A stretch of DNA of 58,284 bases. Origin: Nocardia brasiliensis IFM 10847. Lineage in GTDB: Bacteria; Actinomycetota; Actinomycetes; Mycobacteriales; Mycobacteriaceae. Every line of letters begins with the position of its first letter. The stretch's first letter is position 1. The notes below the pieces were generated by a model. The model did not search any database. It saw nothing but the letters and a program-made list of their open reading frames with translations, and was not told where the DNA came from. Positions 1 through 8,287 of the stretch are shown in pieces. The stretch spans positions 1 through 58,284 of the forward strand of contig NZ_BAUA01000159.1 of the NCBI RefSeq assembly GCF_000710915.1. The letters run 5' to 3'. Made by a program: the position numbers and the translations under genes.

Positions 1-1461
1 CGCGCACGGGTGGCCGAAGACCTGCGGGTCGCGGGTATCACGCTGGGCAACGGGCAGATCACCTGGCAGTACGAGGAGTACTTCCTGTCCCGCGGCTACG
101 CTGTGATGTACGGGGAATCGCTCGGCTCCGGCAAGTCCACCGGCTGCCCGACCTCGGGCGCGCGCAACGAGACCATCGGCGCCCGCGCCCCGATCGACTG
201 GCTCAACGGCCGGGCCGAGGCCAGGGACGAGCAGGGCAAGCGCGCCGTAGCCGATTGGGCCAGCGGCAAAGTCGGCATGATGGGCGTCTCCTACAACGGG
301 ACGCTACCGAACGCCGTCGCCTCGACCGGCGTGCCCGGGCTGGAGGCCATCGTGCCCATCGCCGCGATCAGCAGCTGGTACGACTACTATCGCGCCGCCG
401 GTGCAGTGGTCGCGCCCGGCACGTACCAGGGTGAAGACACCGACGTGCTGGCCCGCTACGTCTACACCAGGGCGGACCAGAACATCTGCAAGCCGGTCAT
501 CGACCAGCTCGAACGAGACCAGGACCGGATCACCGGTGACGTGAACAAGTTCTGGGAGGAGCGCAACTACCTCAACGACGTCGGCAAGGTGCGGGCCGCG
601 GTGCTGGCCGTGCACGGGCTCAACGACTTCAACGTCAAGACCAAGCATGTCGCGCAGTGGTATGCGGCGCTCACGAAAGCCAATATCCCGCACAAGATCT
701 GGCTGCACCAGTCCGGCCACGTCGACCCGATCGGCCTGCGCCGGGACGAATGGCTGCGCACGGTGAACCGCTGGTTCAGCAAGTATCTGCTCGGCCAGAA
801 CAATGGGATCGATCGCGAACCCAAGGCCACCATCCAGCGTGAGGACAAGTCCTGGGTGAACGAGGCGGAGTGGCCCGCACCCGGTGCCGCCGCGGCGATC
901 GCGCAGTTCACACCCGGTGGCCGCAGCGCGGGCGGGCTCGTGCCGGTCGGCGGGGCCAACGGTGCGCCGCCGGAATCCCTCGACGACGACGCGAGCAAGA
1001 CGGCCGCCGACCTCGTCGCCGCGCCCAGTTCCCCGAATCGCCTGGCCTACTACACCAAAGCGACCAGGTCCGCGCTGCGGATAAGCGGCACAGTCGATGT
1101 CGCGTTCCGGATGACCTTCCAGCGGCCCGCGGCCAATGTCACCGCGCTGCTGGTGGATCGGGGGCCGGACGGTCGATCCCGCATCATCACCAGGGGTTGG
1201 GTGGATCCGCAGAACCGGGATTCGCTCGGCAAGACGACCCCGATCACGCCGGGCACGCAGTACTCGATCAACCTGTCCATGCAGCCGCACGACTATCTGC
1301 TGCCGAAAGGACACAAGCTGGGCGTGGTCATCCTGTCCAGTGACAACGAGTACACCCTGCGACCCAAGCCGGGCCCCGGGTTCTCGGTGAACCTCACCGA
1401 GACCAAGGTGAGCTTCCCGGTGGTCGGCGGGCAGGGCGTGTTCAACGTCGCGACCGGCTAG
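1..1461 (+). CDS. Xaa-Pro dipeptidyl-peptidase-like (S15/CocE) hydrolase, 5' end cut off by window
   Basis: The reading frame is open from base 1, so the true start lies outside the window; the first in-window start is GTG at 10. Counting from that GTG, a serine hydrolase nucleophile elbow GVSYNG has Ser94. Asp206 (HGLNDFN) and His237 (QSGHVDP) complete an S15-type triad. The C-terminal ~200 residues look like the beta-rich PepX_C domain of this family. Known members cleave X-Pro dipeptides or related esters and amides, and are usually around 600 residues, so roughly 100-150 N-terminal residues, probably with a signal peptide, are missing. A strong hairpin follows the stop. The exact substrate cannot be told from the sequence. 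Confidence 0.85.
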   Translation, partial: RARVAEDLRVAGITLGNGQITWQYEEYFLSRGYAVMYGESLGSGKSTGCPTSGARNETIGARAPIDWLNGRAEARDEQGKRAVADWASGKVGMMGVSYNGTLPNAVASTGVPGLEAIVPIAAISSWYDYYRAAGAVVAPGTYQGEDTDVLARYVYTRADQNICKPVIDQLERDQDRITGDVNKFWEERNYLNDVGKVRAAVLAVHGLNDFNVKTKHVAQWYAALTKANIPHKIWLHQSGHVDPIGLRRDEWLRTVNRWFSKYLLGQNNGIDREPKATIQREDKSWVNEAEWPAPGAAAAIAQFTPGGRSAGGLVPVGGANGAPPESLDDDASKTAADLVAAPSSPNRLAYYTKATRSALRISGTVDVAFRMTFQRPAANVTALLVDRGPDGRSRIITRGWVDPQNRDSLGKTTPITPGTQYSINLSMQPHDYLLPKGHKLGVVILSSDNEYTLRPKPGPGFSVNLTETKVSFPVVGGQGVFNVATG

Positions 1462-1475
1462 TCCGGTCTCGCACG

Positions 1476-1506
1476 GTCCGGCCTACCGCAGTGGGGTAGG
1501 CCGGAC
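1476..1506. terminator. Bidirectional hairpin terminator
   Basis: A perfect 12-bp stem (GTCCGGCCTACC, 1476-1487, with its complement at 1495-1506) encloses a 7-base loop. It lies between the stop of the peptidase and the stop of the convergent LLM oxidoreductase. There is no U-tract, as is common in actinobacteria. Confidence 0.7.
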
Positions 1507-1516
1507 TCGTTGCGGG

Positions 1517-2392
1517 TCAGCCGAGTTCGGCGAGTTGCTTGACCGCAGGCGCCATGGCGTCGATCCACGCGGCGGGTGCGCCCGTGGTCGGCGTGATGAT
1601 CACGGTGTGCACGCCGAGCGGGGCGTAATCGGCCATCTGCCGGACGAATTCGTCGCGGCGCGCCGGGTCCGGGCGCGGATTGTTGGCGATCACCGTGATC
1701 CGGATGTCGTCGTAGTTCCGGCCCACGTCGTCGCAATGTCTGCGCAGCACGTCGAGCTTGTGCCGGACGTCCTCCGGGGAGCTGCCGAACAGATTGCAGG
1801 CGTCCCCGTACTGTGCGACCAGGCGCAGGGTCTTGCGTTCGCCACTGCCGCCGATCAGCACCGTCGGCTTCGAGATCGGCTGCGGTGCGCAGAGCGTCTC
1901 CGCCAGTTGGTAATACGTGCCCTCGAACGGTCCGTTGTTCGCCGGATCCCACATCTGCCGGCAGATCTGCAACGCTTCTTCCAACCGCTCGAACCGTTCG
2001 CCGAGCGGCGGATACGGCACCCCGAGCCCGCGGTGTTCGCGCTCGAACCACGCGGCGCCGATGCCGAGCGCGGCCCGGCCGCCGGACAGCACGTCGAGGG
2101 TGGTGACGATCTTGGCGAGCAGTCCGGGATGGCGATAGGTCACGCCGGTGACGAGCAGGCCCAGTTCGACGGTGGAGGTGTGCGCGGCGAGGTAGCCGAG
2201 CGAGGTGTAGCCCTCCAGCATGTTCGCCTCCGCGGGCAGACCCGTCGGCTCGATCTGGAAGTAGTGATCCATGAAAGACAACCAGGTCGCGCCCGCCGCC
2301 TCCGCGGCGGCGCCGACCCTGGCGAGTTCACCGGCGATGGCAGTGGTGCCACCGTCGATATCGAAGATCGGAAGATGCAAACCGAGTTCCAT
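1517..2392 (-). CDS. LLM-class F420-dependent oxidoreductase
   Basis: The 291-residue product starts with the luciferase-like monooxygenase strand MELGLHLPIF. It has the family's typical middle region (ELGLLVTGVTYRHPGLLAK, then LDVLSGGRAALGIGAAW) and the GGSGERKTLRL segment. Such proteins fold as TIM barrels and usually use F420 in this order of bacteria. The substrate is unknown. The ATG at 2392 has an upstream AAGGGG. The gene is monocistronic and convergent with the peptidase. Its promoter region carries a MerR-type palindrome (2436-2457), so expression is probably switched by a MerR activator encoded elsewhere. Confidence 0.85.
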   Translation of the reverse strand: MELGLHLPIFDIDGGTTAIAGELARVGAAAEAAGATWLSFMDHYFQIEPTGLPAEANMLEGYTSLGYLAAHTSTVELGLLVTGVTYRHPGLLAKIVTTLDVLSGGRAALGIGAAWFEREHRGLGVPYPPLGERFERLEEALQICRQMWDPANNGPFEGTYYQLAETLCAPQPISKPTVLIGGSGERKTLRLVAQYGDACNLFGSSPEDVRHKLDVLRRHCDDVGRNYDDIRITVIANNPRPDPARRDEFVRQMADYAPLGVHTVIITPTTGAPAAWIDAMAPAVKQLAELG

Positions 2393-2428
2393 GACCAGCC
2401 CCTTGTCTGTCGAAGACTCTCGGTGAGC

Positions 2429-2459
2429 ACGCTACGACTTGGAGTGCACTCCAAGTCAA
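2429..2459 (-). promoter_or_regulatory. MerR-type promoter with 22-bp perfect palindrome
   Basis: Read on the minus strand, TTGACT (2459-2454) and TAGCGT (2434-2429) are separated by exactly 19 bp. A perfect 22-bp palindrome (half site GACTTGGAGTG, 2436-2457) sits between them. An overlong 19-20 bp spacer centred on a palindrome is the hallmark of MerR-family promoters. The start codon of the LLM oxidoreductase is about 37 bases downstream. No MerR gene is present in this window. Confidence 0.75.
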
Positions 2460-2593
2460 GTGTTCGCATGCGATCGCTTTTCGGCGGCGCACCAGGCCGG
2501 GCGAATTGATCGGACGAATTTCGGGACGGGTGGCGACCGTGGGCGGCATAGTCGACAGGTCACCGCGACCACTGATCGACTGGATGCTCGACT

Positions 2594-3922
2594 ATGACCG
2601 ACACTCCCACCTCGGGTGCTCGTTTCGCCCGGGTGGTCGCCGCCAGCGTGGCGGGGACGACCATCGAGTTCTACGACTTCTTCCTCTACGGGCTGGCCGC
2701 CGCGCTGGTCTTCGACAAGGTGTTCTTCCCGGCGGACGACCCCCTGGTCGGGGTGTTGCTGGCCTTGGCGACCTACGCGGTCGGATTCTTGGCGCGGCCG
2801 CTCGGTGGCGTGCTGTTCGGTCATCTCGGCGACCGGCTCGGGCGGCGGCGGACCCTATCGATCACGTTGCTGCTGATGGGCGGTGCGACCGTCGCGATCG
2901 GCTTGCTTCCGTCCTACGCCAGCATCGGCGTCGGCGCGCCCCTGCTGCTCGTGCTGCTGCGACTGGTGCAGGGCATCGCGCTCGGCGGGGAATGGGGCGG
3001 CGCGGTGTTGCTCGTGGCCGAGCACGGTTCGCCCGCCCATCGTGGTTTCTGGAGCAGCTGGCCGCAAACCGGTGGTCCGCTCGGAAACCTCTTGGCCACA
3101 GGCGTTCTCGCGGTGCTCGGGCTGGGTGTGTCGAATGCCGAATTCCAGGCCTGGGGCTGGCGGATCCCGTTCCTGCTCTCGATCGTGCTGGTGCTGGTCG
3201 GCGTCTGGCTGCGGCACGCGGTGGAGGAGTCACCGATCTTCCTGGAGGCGCAGGCGCGCGCCGAGGCTCGGTCCGGACACGCGCCGGTGCGAATCGTATT
3301 GCGCCGCTTTCGCAAACAGGTGCTCATCGCCGCGCTCGCGGACGTCGGTGAGAAGGCCACCTACTACACCTTCAGCATCTTCCTGCTGGCATACCTGACC
3401 CAGATCGTGCACGTGCCGAAAAGCACTGTGCTGTCCTCGATCACGATCGCCTCGTGCTTCCAGGCGGCTGCCATCGTGGCCGGGGGCGCGGTGGGCGACC
3501 GGTTCGGGCGACGGCCGACGAGCGTGCTGCTGGCCGGGCTGATCGCGCTCTGGGCTTTCCTCGCGCTGCCGCTGGTGGACGGAGGCCGGTGGACCGTGAT
3601 CACGGTGGTGATCACCGTCGGACTCACCATGCACGGTCTGCTCACCGGCATCCAGGCGCCGTTCTTCGCCGAACTGTTCCCGAGCGAAGTCCGTTACACC
3701 GGAGCATCTTTGGGCTATCAGCTCGCCACCGTCGTCGGCGGCGCGCTCACCCCGCTGATCGGTGTCGCGCTGCTGGACCGGTACCCGTCCACCGTCCCCG
3801 TCTCGCTGCTGCTGTGCGCGATGCTGGCCTGCACCGCCACCGCATTCCTCTGGGCGGGCGAGACCCGCCGTCTGGACCTGCGCACCATCGCGCACGAAGA
3901 CGACCCCACCAAGGTGGCCTAG
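2594..3922 (+). CDS. MFS transporter, metabolite:H+ symporter (MHS) type
   Basis: The product has 442 residues and about 12 hydrophobic segments. The first helix carries GTTIEFYDFFLYG, the signature of the metabolite:H+ symporter group (ProP/ShiA/KgtP-like). The loop between helices 2 and 3 has GHLGDRLGRR, and the mirrored GDRFGRR occurs in the second half. Members import carboxylates, betaines or shikimate-like compounds with protons; the substrate here is not evident. The ATG at 2594 is preceded by no strong Shine-Dalgarno. It is divergent from the LLM oxidoreductase, and its stop overlaps the stop of the convergent small gene by three bases. Confidence 0.85.
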   Translation: MTDTPTSGARFARVVAASVAGTTIEFYDFFLYGLAAALVFDKVFFPADDPLVGVLLALATYAVGFLARPLGGVLFGHLGDRLGRRRTLSITLLLMGGATVAIGLLPSYASIGVGAPLLLVLLRLVQGIALGGEWGGAVLLVAEHGSPAHRGFWSSWPQTGGPLGNLLATGVLAVLGLGVSNAEFQAWGWRIPFLLSIVLVLVGVWLRHAVEESPIFLEAQARAEARSGHAPVRIVLRRFRKQVLIAALADVGEKATYYTFSIFLLAYLTQIVHVPKSTVLSSITIASCFQAAAIVAGGAVGDRFGRRPTSVLLAGLIALWAFLALPLVDGGRWTVITVVITVGLTMHGLLTGIQAPFFAELFPSEVRYTGASLGYQLATVVGGALTPLIGVALLDRYPSTVPVSLLLCAMLACTATAFLWAGETRRLDLRTIAHEDDPTKVA

Positions 3923-4128
3923 TTGGGGGTGTCGCCCTCGTAGTCCATCTTCGCGGCCGGATCTTCGGTGGTGGCGGTCGGATCGTCGAGCGCTTCGGTT
4001 TCGGAGCTCTGGGCGTTCAGTGCTTCGTCCAGCTCACCGCGCAGACGGGTCACTGCCGCCTCGTCGCCCGCGTCGGAGGCCGTCGTGAGGTCTTGGCGTA
4101 GCTGCGCGATCGTGTCCTGGGAGACCAT
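3919..4128 (-). CDS. Small acidic conserved protein, 69 aa
   Basis: The start is set at the ATG at 4128 because ACAGGAGGAT lies just upstream; the longer frame to 4263 lacks such a site and has atypical composition. The protein (MVSQDTIAQLRQ...) is a predicted alpha-helical N-terminal half, DTIAQLRQDLTTASDAGDEAAVTRLRGELDEAL, followed by an acidic Thr/Glu/Asp-rich tail. It has no membrane segment or Cys. I do not recognise a function. It is convergent with the MHS transporter, the two stops overlapping. Confidence 0.6.
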   Translation of the reverse strand: MVSQDTIAQLRQDLTTASDAGDEAAVTRLRGELDEALNAQSSETEALDDPTATTEDPAAKMDYEGDTPN

Positions 4129-4269
4129 CAATCCTCCTGTGTTCGAGTCCGTCGTCGTTCGGCACCGCCGAATGGGTTCGGCGTGCTTGACGCTGCGTAC
4201 CCGGGGTGCGGTAAAAGATGCATCGCCGCCGCGGCGAATAACCATCGATATGCCGGGTAGCACCTGATC

Positions 4270-4407
4270 ATGGAGATAATCGTGATCATCGCGCTGGTGG
4301 TCGTGGTCGCCGCCGTGCTGCTGGTGCGCAAGCGGTCGCGCGGCAAGGACGACACCTCACTCTCGACCGGGAACCCGTCGGCCAACGAAGGCGACGACCG
4401 AATCTGA
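4270..4407 (+). CDS. Single-pass membrane small protein, 45 aa
   Basis: A short frame starts MEIIVIIALVVVVAAVLLV, which is one N-terminal membrane helix, then RKRSRGKDD and a polar tail ending at the TGA at 4405-4407. The hydrophobic helix followed by a basic stop-transfer cluster suggests a type III/N-out small membrane protein. No strong ribosome binding site is visible (GATC just before ATG). Its function is unknown. It lies between two minus-strand genes. Confidence 0.5.
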   Translation: MEIIVIIALVVVVAAVLLVRKRSRGKDDTSLSTGNPSANEGDDRI

Positions 4408-4411
4408 CGCC

Positions 4412-4927
4412 TCAGAATACGAGCGTGCGCAGGGCCAGGAAGCGCAGACCGCCGACCGCGGCCATGACGGCGAGGACGGCGCCCGCCTGTGCGGTTTCGC
4501 CGAGGCCCGGTGCCCAGAAGTCCAGCCCCGCGAGGGCTGCGGTGCTGACGCCGAGGCCGAGCAGTGCCAGTCCGCCGCCCTCCCACTGCGCGGTGCACCA
4601 GGTGACGCGGCTTGCCGCGCGAAACGTGAGTCGCCGGTGCAATTCGTTCGCGATCGCTGTGCTCACCAGGGAGCCCGCGACGTTGGCGGCCAGGGGACCG
4701 CTGCCGTGCATGGCCAGGAACAGCAGCACGTAGGCGATATTGCTGGCCCCGCCGACCAGGGCGAACCGAACGAGCTGGGCCAGCGCGTGTTCGCTGCGCA
4801 GGTGCCGCAGTGCTCCGGTGAGTGCCGCCTGCCATTCCGTGCGCAGCACCAGGTACCGAGCGGCCAGCGCGGCGTACGCGCTGGTGCCGGGGAGCACCCC
4901 CGGGTGGGTGGTCTGCAGGACGGTCAT
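4412..4927 (-). CDS. GtrA-like membrane protein
   Basis: The 171-residue product has the GtrA-family pattern: LVRFALVGGASNIAYVLLFLAM, then a conserved Asn (AANVAGSLVSTAIANELHRRLTF) and two further hydrophobic segments ending in RFLALRTLVF. That gives four membrane helices. GtrA-like proteins are thought to help move polyprenyl-linked sugars across the membrane for envelope glycan decoration. The N-terminal ~45 residues before the first helix are longer than the family minimum. No glycosyltransferase neighbour is present, so the partner is unknown. Confidence 0.8.
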   Translation of the reverse strand: MTVLQTTHPGVLPGTSAYAALAARYLVLRTEWQAALTGALRHLRSEHALAQLVRFALVGGASNIAYVLLFLAMHGSGPLAANVAGSLVSTAIANELHRRLTFRAASRVTWCTAQWEGGGLALLGLGVSTAALAGLDFWAPGLGETAQAGAVLAVMAAVGGLRFLALRTLVF

Positions 4928-5014
4928 GGTCTTCCGATCGCACGTAGGTCTCGCCGGGTTCCGGCGACGCCCTGACTATACGTAGATGTATACGTATATG
5001 CAAGATCGAACTGC

Positions 5015-5079
5015 GCGACGTGCTGTGGCAAGTACCGCGACGTGCTGTGGCAAGTACAAGGAAGTGGCAAGTACAAGGA
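5015..5079. repeat. Short tandem repeat cluster
   Basis: A 21-base unit starting GCGACGTGCTG and ending CAAGTAC occurs at 5015-5035 and 5037-5057, exact with period 22. The segment GTGGCAAGTACAAGGA then occurs at 5047-5062 and 5064-5079, exact with period 17. The core GTGGCAAGTAC is thus present three times. It looks like recent slippage or nested regulatory half-sites. Confidence 0.8.
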
Positions 5080-5122
5080 ATTCGACCAGCCCTGATCGCA
5101 AAGCTCGGTGTTGCTGAGCCGC

Positions 5123-5156
5123 TGCGGCCGATCGGTGCCGACTCCGATCGGCCGCA
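5123..5156. promoter_or_regulatory. 13-bp stem hairpin upstream of the ferritin-like gene
   Basis: TGCGGCCGATCGG (5123-5135) and its perfect complement (5144-5156) enclose an 8-base loop. No T-tract follows. It could be an attenuator, an operator or a terminator remnant. Confidence 0.5.
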
Positions 5157-5299
5157 ATCGGTGTCTGACCAGTGTGTTGTCAGGCGGCTTGACGCCGAAG
5201 ATGTTGGGGCGCAATGTTTCGGACGGGCCAGGTGGGTAGTCGTATCAGTGGTGCACCGTTGCGCCGACCTGATATCCACGTCGAAGGACAAAGATTTTC

Positions 5300-6262
5300 A
5301 TGAGCACACGCGACACCACCACCCTGCTGGCGCAGTTGCGCGCTGTCCGCGATCTGACCAACACCGAAATCCAGGTCGCCGAAACCCGTATCGCCCAGGC
5401 GCGTACGGACGCGGTGCGCCGGGAGTTGTCCGAGAACGCCGACAACGCCCGGGCACGCGCCGCCGCCATCGAAGCCGCGCTGCGCGAATTGGGCGGCATA
5501 CCAACCAGAATCGGCCCCTTCCTCGGCCGGGCCGTCGCGGCGGTCAAGGCAATGGGCGAACAGGCGCAGCCTTTCGACGAAGCCCTGCTGGGCGATCTCA
5601 CATTGGAGCATCAGCTGCTCGACCGCGCCCGCTACCTGAAGGCGCTGGCCACCACCGCCGAGCACGCCGGGATCGTGGCGTTGGCGGACCGGCTGATCGC
5701 CGCGCACTCGGCGACCGTCGACTGGCTCACCACCGTGCTGGCCGAGGACGCCCTCGGTGGCCCGGCGGCGTTGCGCCGCACGCCGTTCCAGGCGGCCGCC
5801 GGCACCGCGGTGAAGCTGGTCAACATCCCGGTGACGTGGTCTGCCCGCGGTATCGACCGGGCGCTGGACACCTTCCGCAGCGCGCCGCCCGCGCTCGAAG
5901 AACTGCTCGCCAGGGGTGCGTACGCGGGGGATGTCGCCGTGAAAACGCTTGCCGCGTCCCGCGATGCGGTCCTGGAGACCGCCGAGCAGGTCGCCCGGCG
6001 CGAAGGGGCGCGTGGTGCCGCCGAGGCCGTGCACTCTTTGCGTACCAGCACGGGCGTGCTCGAACCGGCGGAACTGCCGATCGCCGATTACGCCGACCTG
6101 AACGTGACCCAGGCCGTCGCCGCGATCAAGGAGCTGACCTCACCCGCCGACATCCGCGCGATCGTCGCCTACGAGGAAGAGCACAAGGATCGGCACGGTG
6201 TCATCTCTGCCGCGCAGACCCGGCTCGCCGCAATCGCCCAAGAGGTAACCGGCTTGAACTGA
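5300..6262 (+). CDS. Ferritin-like domain protein, 320 aa
   Basis: Residues ~1-150 are strongly helical: TTTLLAQLRAVRDLTNTEIQVAETRIAQAR, then EHQLLDRARYLKALATTAEHAGIVALADRLIAAHSATVDWL. This resembles the four-helix ferritin-like proteins annotated in mycobacteria and nocardiae. The middle (~160-215) is hydrophobic/amphipathic. The C-terminus ends in a conserved-looking NVTQAVAAIKELTSPADIRAIVAYEEEHKDRHGV segment. Glu/His pairs that could bind di-iron are present (EHQ, EHA), but metal ligation is inference. The ATG at 5300 has GAAGGA 12 bases upstream. It is followed by a strong terminator. Confidence 0.65.
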   Translation: MSTRDTTTLLAQLRAVRDLTNTEIQVAETRIAQARTDAVRRELSENADNARARAAAIEAALRELGGIPTRIGPFLGRAVAAVKAMGEQAQPFDEALLGDLTLEHQLLDRARYLKALATTAEHAGIVALADRLIAAHSATVDWLTTVLAEDALGGPAALRRTPFQAAAGTAVKLVNIPVTWSARGIDRALDTFRSAPPALEELLARGAYAGDVAVKTLAASRDAVLETAEQVARREGARGAAEAVHSLRTSTGVLEPAELPIADYADLNVTQAVAAIKELTSPADIRAIVAYEEEHKDRHGVISAAQTRLAAIAQEVTGLN

Positions 6263-6280
6263 TAGCCCAATTCGCCACTG

Positions 6281-6314
6281 GCACAGGCCGGCTCGGATTC
6301 GAGCCGGCCTGTGC
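6281..6314 (+). terminator. Perfect 15-bp hairpin terminator
   Basis: GCACAGGCCGGCTCG (6281-6295) and its exact complement (6300-6314) enclose the loop GATT, 19 bases after the ferritin-like stop. There is no T-tract. Confidence 0.8.
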
Positions 6315-6563
6315 GCGTCCATTCAGGAGATCCTGCCGGGACAGATCGGTCCCGCCGCGGGCATCGTGGCCGCCACCGCGGGCAGCGGCCCGGCGCAGGA
6401 TCGACGGCAGCACGCCGATGAACTCGCCCTAGGTTTCCACGTCGTCGGCGCAAGCGCCGACGACGATCTGGTGCCGGCCACCGTGGACCGTTCGCGGTGG
6501 TGACCGGCGTGTCGTGCAGATTCGCCGGTCAGCCAGGCGATTCGTCCGGGCACGTCGCTTCCG
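6315..6563. other. Gap with coding-like but start-less fragment and hairpin
   Basis: The plus-strand frame 6327-6503 is open and has high GC at third codon positions (EILPGQIGPAAGIV..., ending at TGA 6501-6503). It has no start codon and runs back through the terminator, so it may be a gene remnant; the family is not recognised. A 10-bp stem with loop CAAG lies inside it at 6441-6464. No intact gene is seen. Confidence 0.3.
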
Positions 6564-7322
6564 GTGCCGTTCGAAGCGATACTGGATCGCGTGACCGGTG
6601 ATGCGCTGCCAGCTCGAGCGAGTACGGAGGATTTCGAGCACGTGATCGGCGGGACGCCGCAGCGGGTCGGCACCTTCTGGTACTGGTTCGCCGATCAACG
6701 CTGGGAATGGTCGCCCGAAGTCGCCGAACTGCACGGATATCAGCCGGGGACCGTGCAGCCGACCACGGAACTGCTACTGGCACATCGGCATCCGGACGAT
6801 TCCGAGCAGGTCGCCGCCGCGATCGCCGCCGCGGTCGAGAACAGACAGCCGTTCAGCAGCAGGCATCGCCTCGTCGACGCCACTGGCGCGGTCCGGCACG
6901 TGATGGTGGTGGGTGACCATCTGTACGACGGCGCCGGGCAGGTCATCGGCACCACCGGGTACTACGTCGACATCACCGCGACCGTCGCGACCGACAAACG
7001 GGCGGTACTCACCGAGACGCTGCCCGAGGTCGTCGAGGCCCGCGCCGCGATCGAGCAGGCCAAGGGCATGCTGATGCTGGCCTACGGCATCGATGCCGAT
7101 CAAGCCTTCAATGTGCTGCGCTGGCGTTCCCAGGAGACCAATATCAAACTGCGGGCCTTGTCCGAGCAGTTCATCGCCGATGTCACCGGTTCGGGCGCGG
7201 CTCCGACCGCGCTACGCACCCGGATCGATCACGTCCTGCTGACCGCGCACCAGCGCGTGCCCAGCGCACCGGACGCCGACCTCGACCCGGTGCGTCCCGA
7301 GGGTGACGGCGTCCGCCGATGA
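6564..7322 (+). CDS. PAS-ANTAR domain regulator
   Basis: Residues ~30-140 form a PAS_3-type sensor (FWYWFADQRWEWSPEVAELHGY, then HRHPDDSEQV and GYYVDITATV). Residues ~150-215 form an ANTAR domain (EARAAIEQAKGMLMLAYGIDADQAFNVLRWRSQETNIKLR). ANTAR proteins bind paired RNA hairpins and cause antitermination, usually in response to a sensor domain on the same chain. The start is uncertain: GTG 6564 has no ribosome site, while GTG 6642 follows GGAGG by 11 bases and still keeps the PAS fold. The stop overlaps the ATG of the AraC gene (ATGA), so the two are translationally coupled. Confidence 0.85.
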   Translation: MPFEAILDRVTGDALPARASTEDFEHVIGGTPQRVGTFWYWFADQRWEWSPEVAELHGYQPGTVQPTTELLLAHRHPDDSEQVAAAIAAAVENRQPFSSRHRLVDATGAVRHVMVVGDHLYDGAGQVIGTTGYYVDITATVATDKRAVLTETLPEVVEARAAIEQAKGMLMLAYGIDADQAFNVLRWRSQETNIKLRALSEQFIADVTGSGAAPTALRTRIDHVLLTAHQRVPSAPDADLDPVRPEGDGVRR

Positions 7323-8287
7323 ACAACACCGATACGCGCGGCGGTTTCGTCTTGGACTCCACGGACCCGGATCGCGTCGCGCGCGGTTTCGACATCTTCC
7401 GGCACGGGTGGCTGACCGAGGTCGGCTCGGCCTTCCCGCTGCCGACGTTCAGCTCCACCACCCGAGGTGACTTCCGGGTACGGACCCGGGTCGCGAAGGT
7501 GCGCGACGTGGCCGTCACCGATCTCGACAGCATGTCCGTCATCCGCACCGCGGGCACCCCGTACGGCTACGCGGATCAGATACGGATGTACGTGGTCCGG
7601 CGCGGCACCTGGGCGCTGGGCGGCACGCCCGGTGGCGAGGAATACCGCGTGACCGGTGGACAGTTCCTGCTGCGCTCCGGTGCGCCCTTGCATTTCGGCG
7701 CGGCGCCGGACACCACAGTGCGGATCCTGACGCTGCCCTCGGCCGTGCTCGAGTCGCGGCTGCGGAATCAGAGCAGCCTCGGCTCGGTGGATTCGGCCGA
7801 GATGCGCCTGCTGATGGCGCACACGACCATGGTCCAGGAGACCGTGACCGTGCTCGGCCCCGCGGGTGTGCACGCGGCGCACGACGCCCTGCTGGAGCTC
7901 GCCCGGGCCGTGCTGGTGGGGCGGTTCGACGACGCGGAGGCCGAGCTCCGGCCCGCGCTCGTCCGTGCGGCCAAGGACCTCGCAGACCGTCGCCTCACCA
8001 ATGCGGACCTGTGTCCCGCGATGTTGGCGCGGGAACTCAATGTCTCGGTGCGCACGTTGCAACGCGCCTTCACCGAGGCGGGGGAGCCCGCGGCGACCTA
8101 CATCCGGCACCGGCGACTGGACGCGGCGCGGCGTGCGCTCACGCGCCCCGGCCGCCGGCCGACCATCGCGGAAGTCGCTGCGCGCTGGCACTTTTCGGAC
8201 AGCAGCCACTTCGTCCGCGCGTTCAAGAAGCGCTACGGCCGGACTCCGGTCGAATACGCCCGCTCAGTGGGGGACGCCGGTTGCTGA
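7319..8287 (+). CDS. AraC-family transcriptional regulator with AraC_binding_2-type sensor
   Basis: The product has 322 residues. The N-terminal ~190 form a cupin-like effector domain of the AraC_binding_2 type (TDLDSMSVIRTAG...). The C-terminal ~100 hold the two helix-turn-helices (ARELNVSVRTLQRAFTEAG and IAEVAARWHFSDSSHFVRAFKKRYGRTPVEYARS), with the conserved FSDSSHFVRAFKKRYG second recognition helix. The ATG overlaps the PAS-ANTAR stop by four bases. The gene ends convergently, overlapping the thioesterase stop by 24 bases. The target and inducer are unknown. Confidence 0.9.
   Translation: MNNTDTRGGFVLDSTDPDRVARGFDIFRHGWLTEVGSAFPLPTFSSTTRGDFRVRTRVAKVRDVAVTDLDSMSVIRTAGTPYGYADQIRMYVVRRGTWALGGTPGGEEYRVTGGQFLLRSGAPLHFGAAPDTTVRILTLPSAVLESRLRNQSSLGSVDSAEMRLLMAHTTMVQETVTVLGPAGVHAAHDALLELARAVLVGRFDDAEAELRPALVRAAKDLADRRLTNADLCPAMLARELNVSVRTLQRAFTEAGEPAATYIRHRRLDAARRALTRPGRRPTIAEVAARWHFSDSSHFVRAFKKRYGRTPVEYARSVGDAGC

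Larger units (their letters stand above)
4928..5299. other. Gene-free segment with repeats and a hairpin
   Basis: This 372-bp gap between divergent genes contains three things. First, TATACGTA occurs twice, 12 bp apart (4977-4984 and 4989-4996), in an AT-rich patch. Second, there is a tandem repeat cluster at 5015-5079. Third, a 13-bp stem hairpin lies at 5123-5156. No convincing reading frame is present. Confidence 0.6.
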
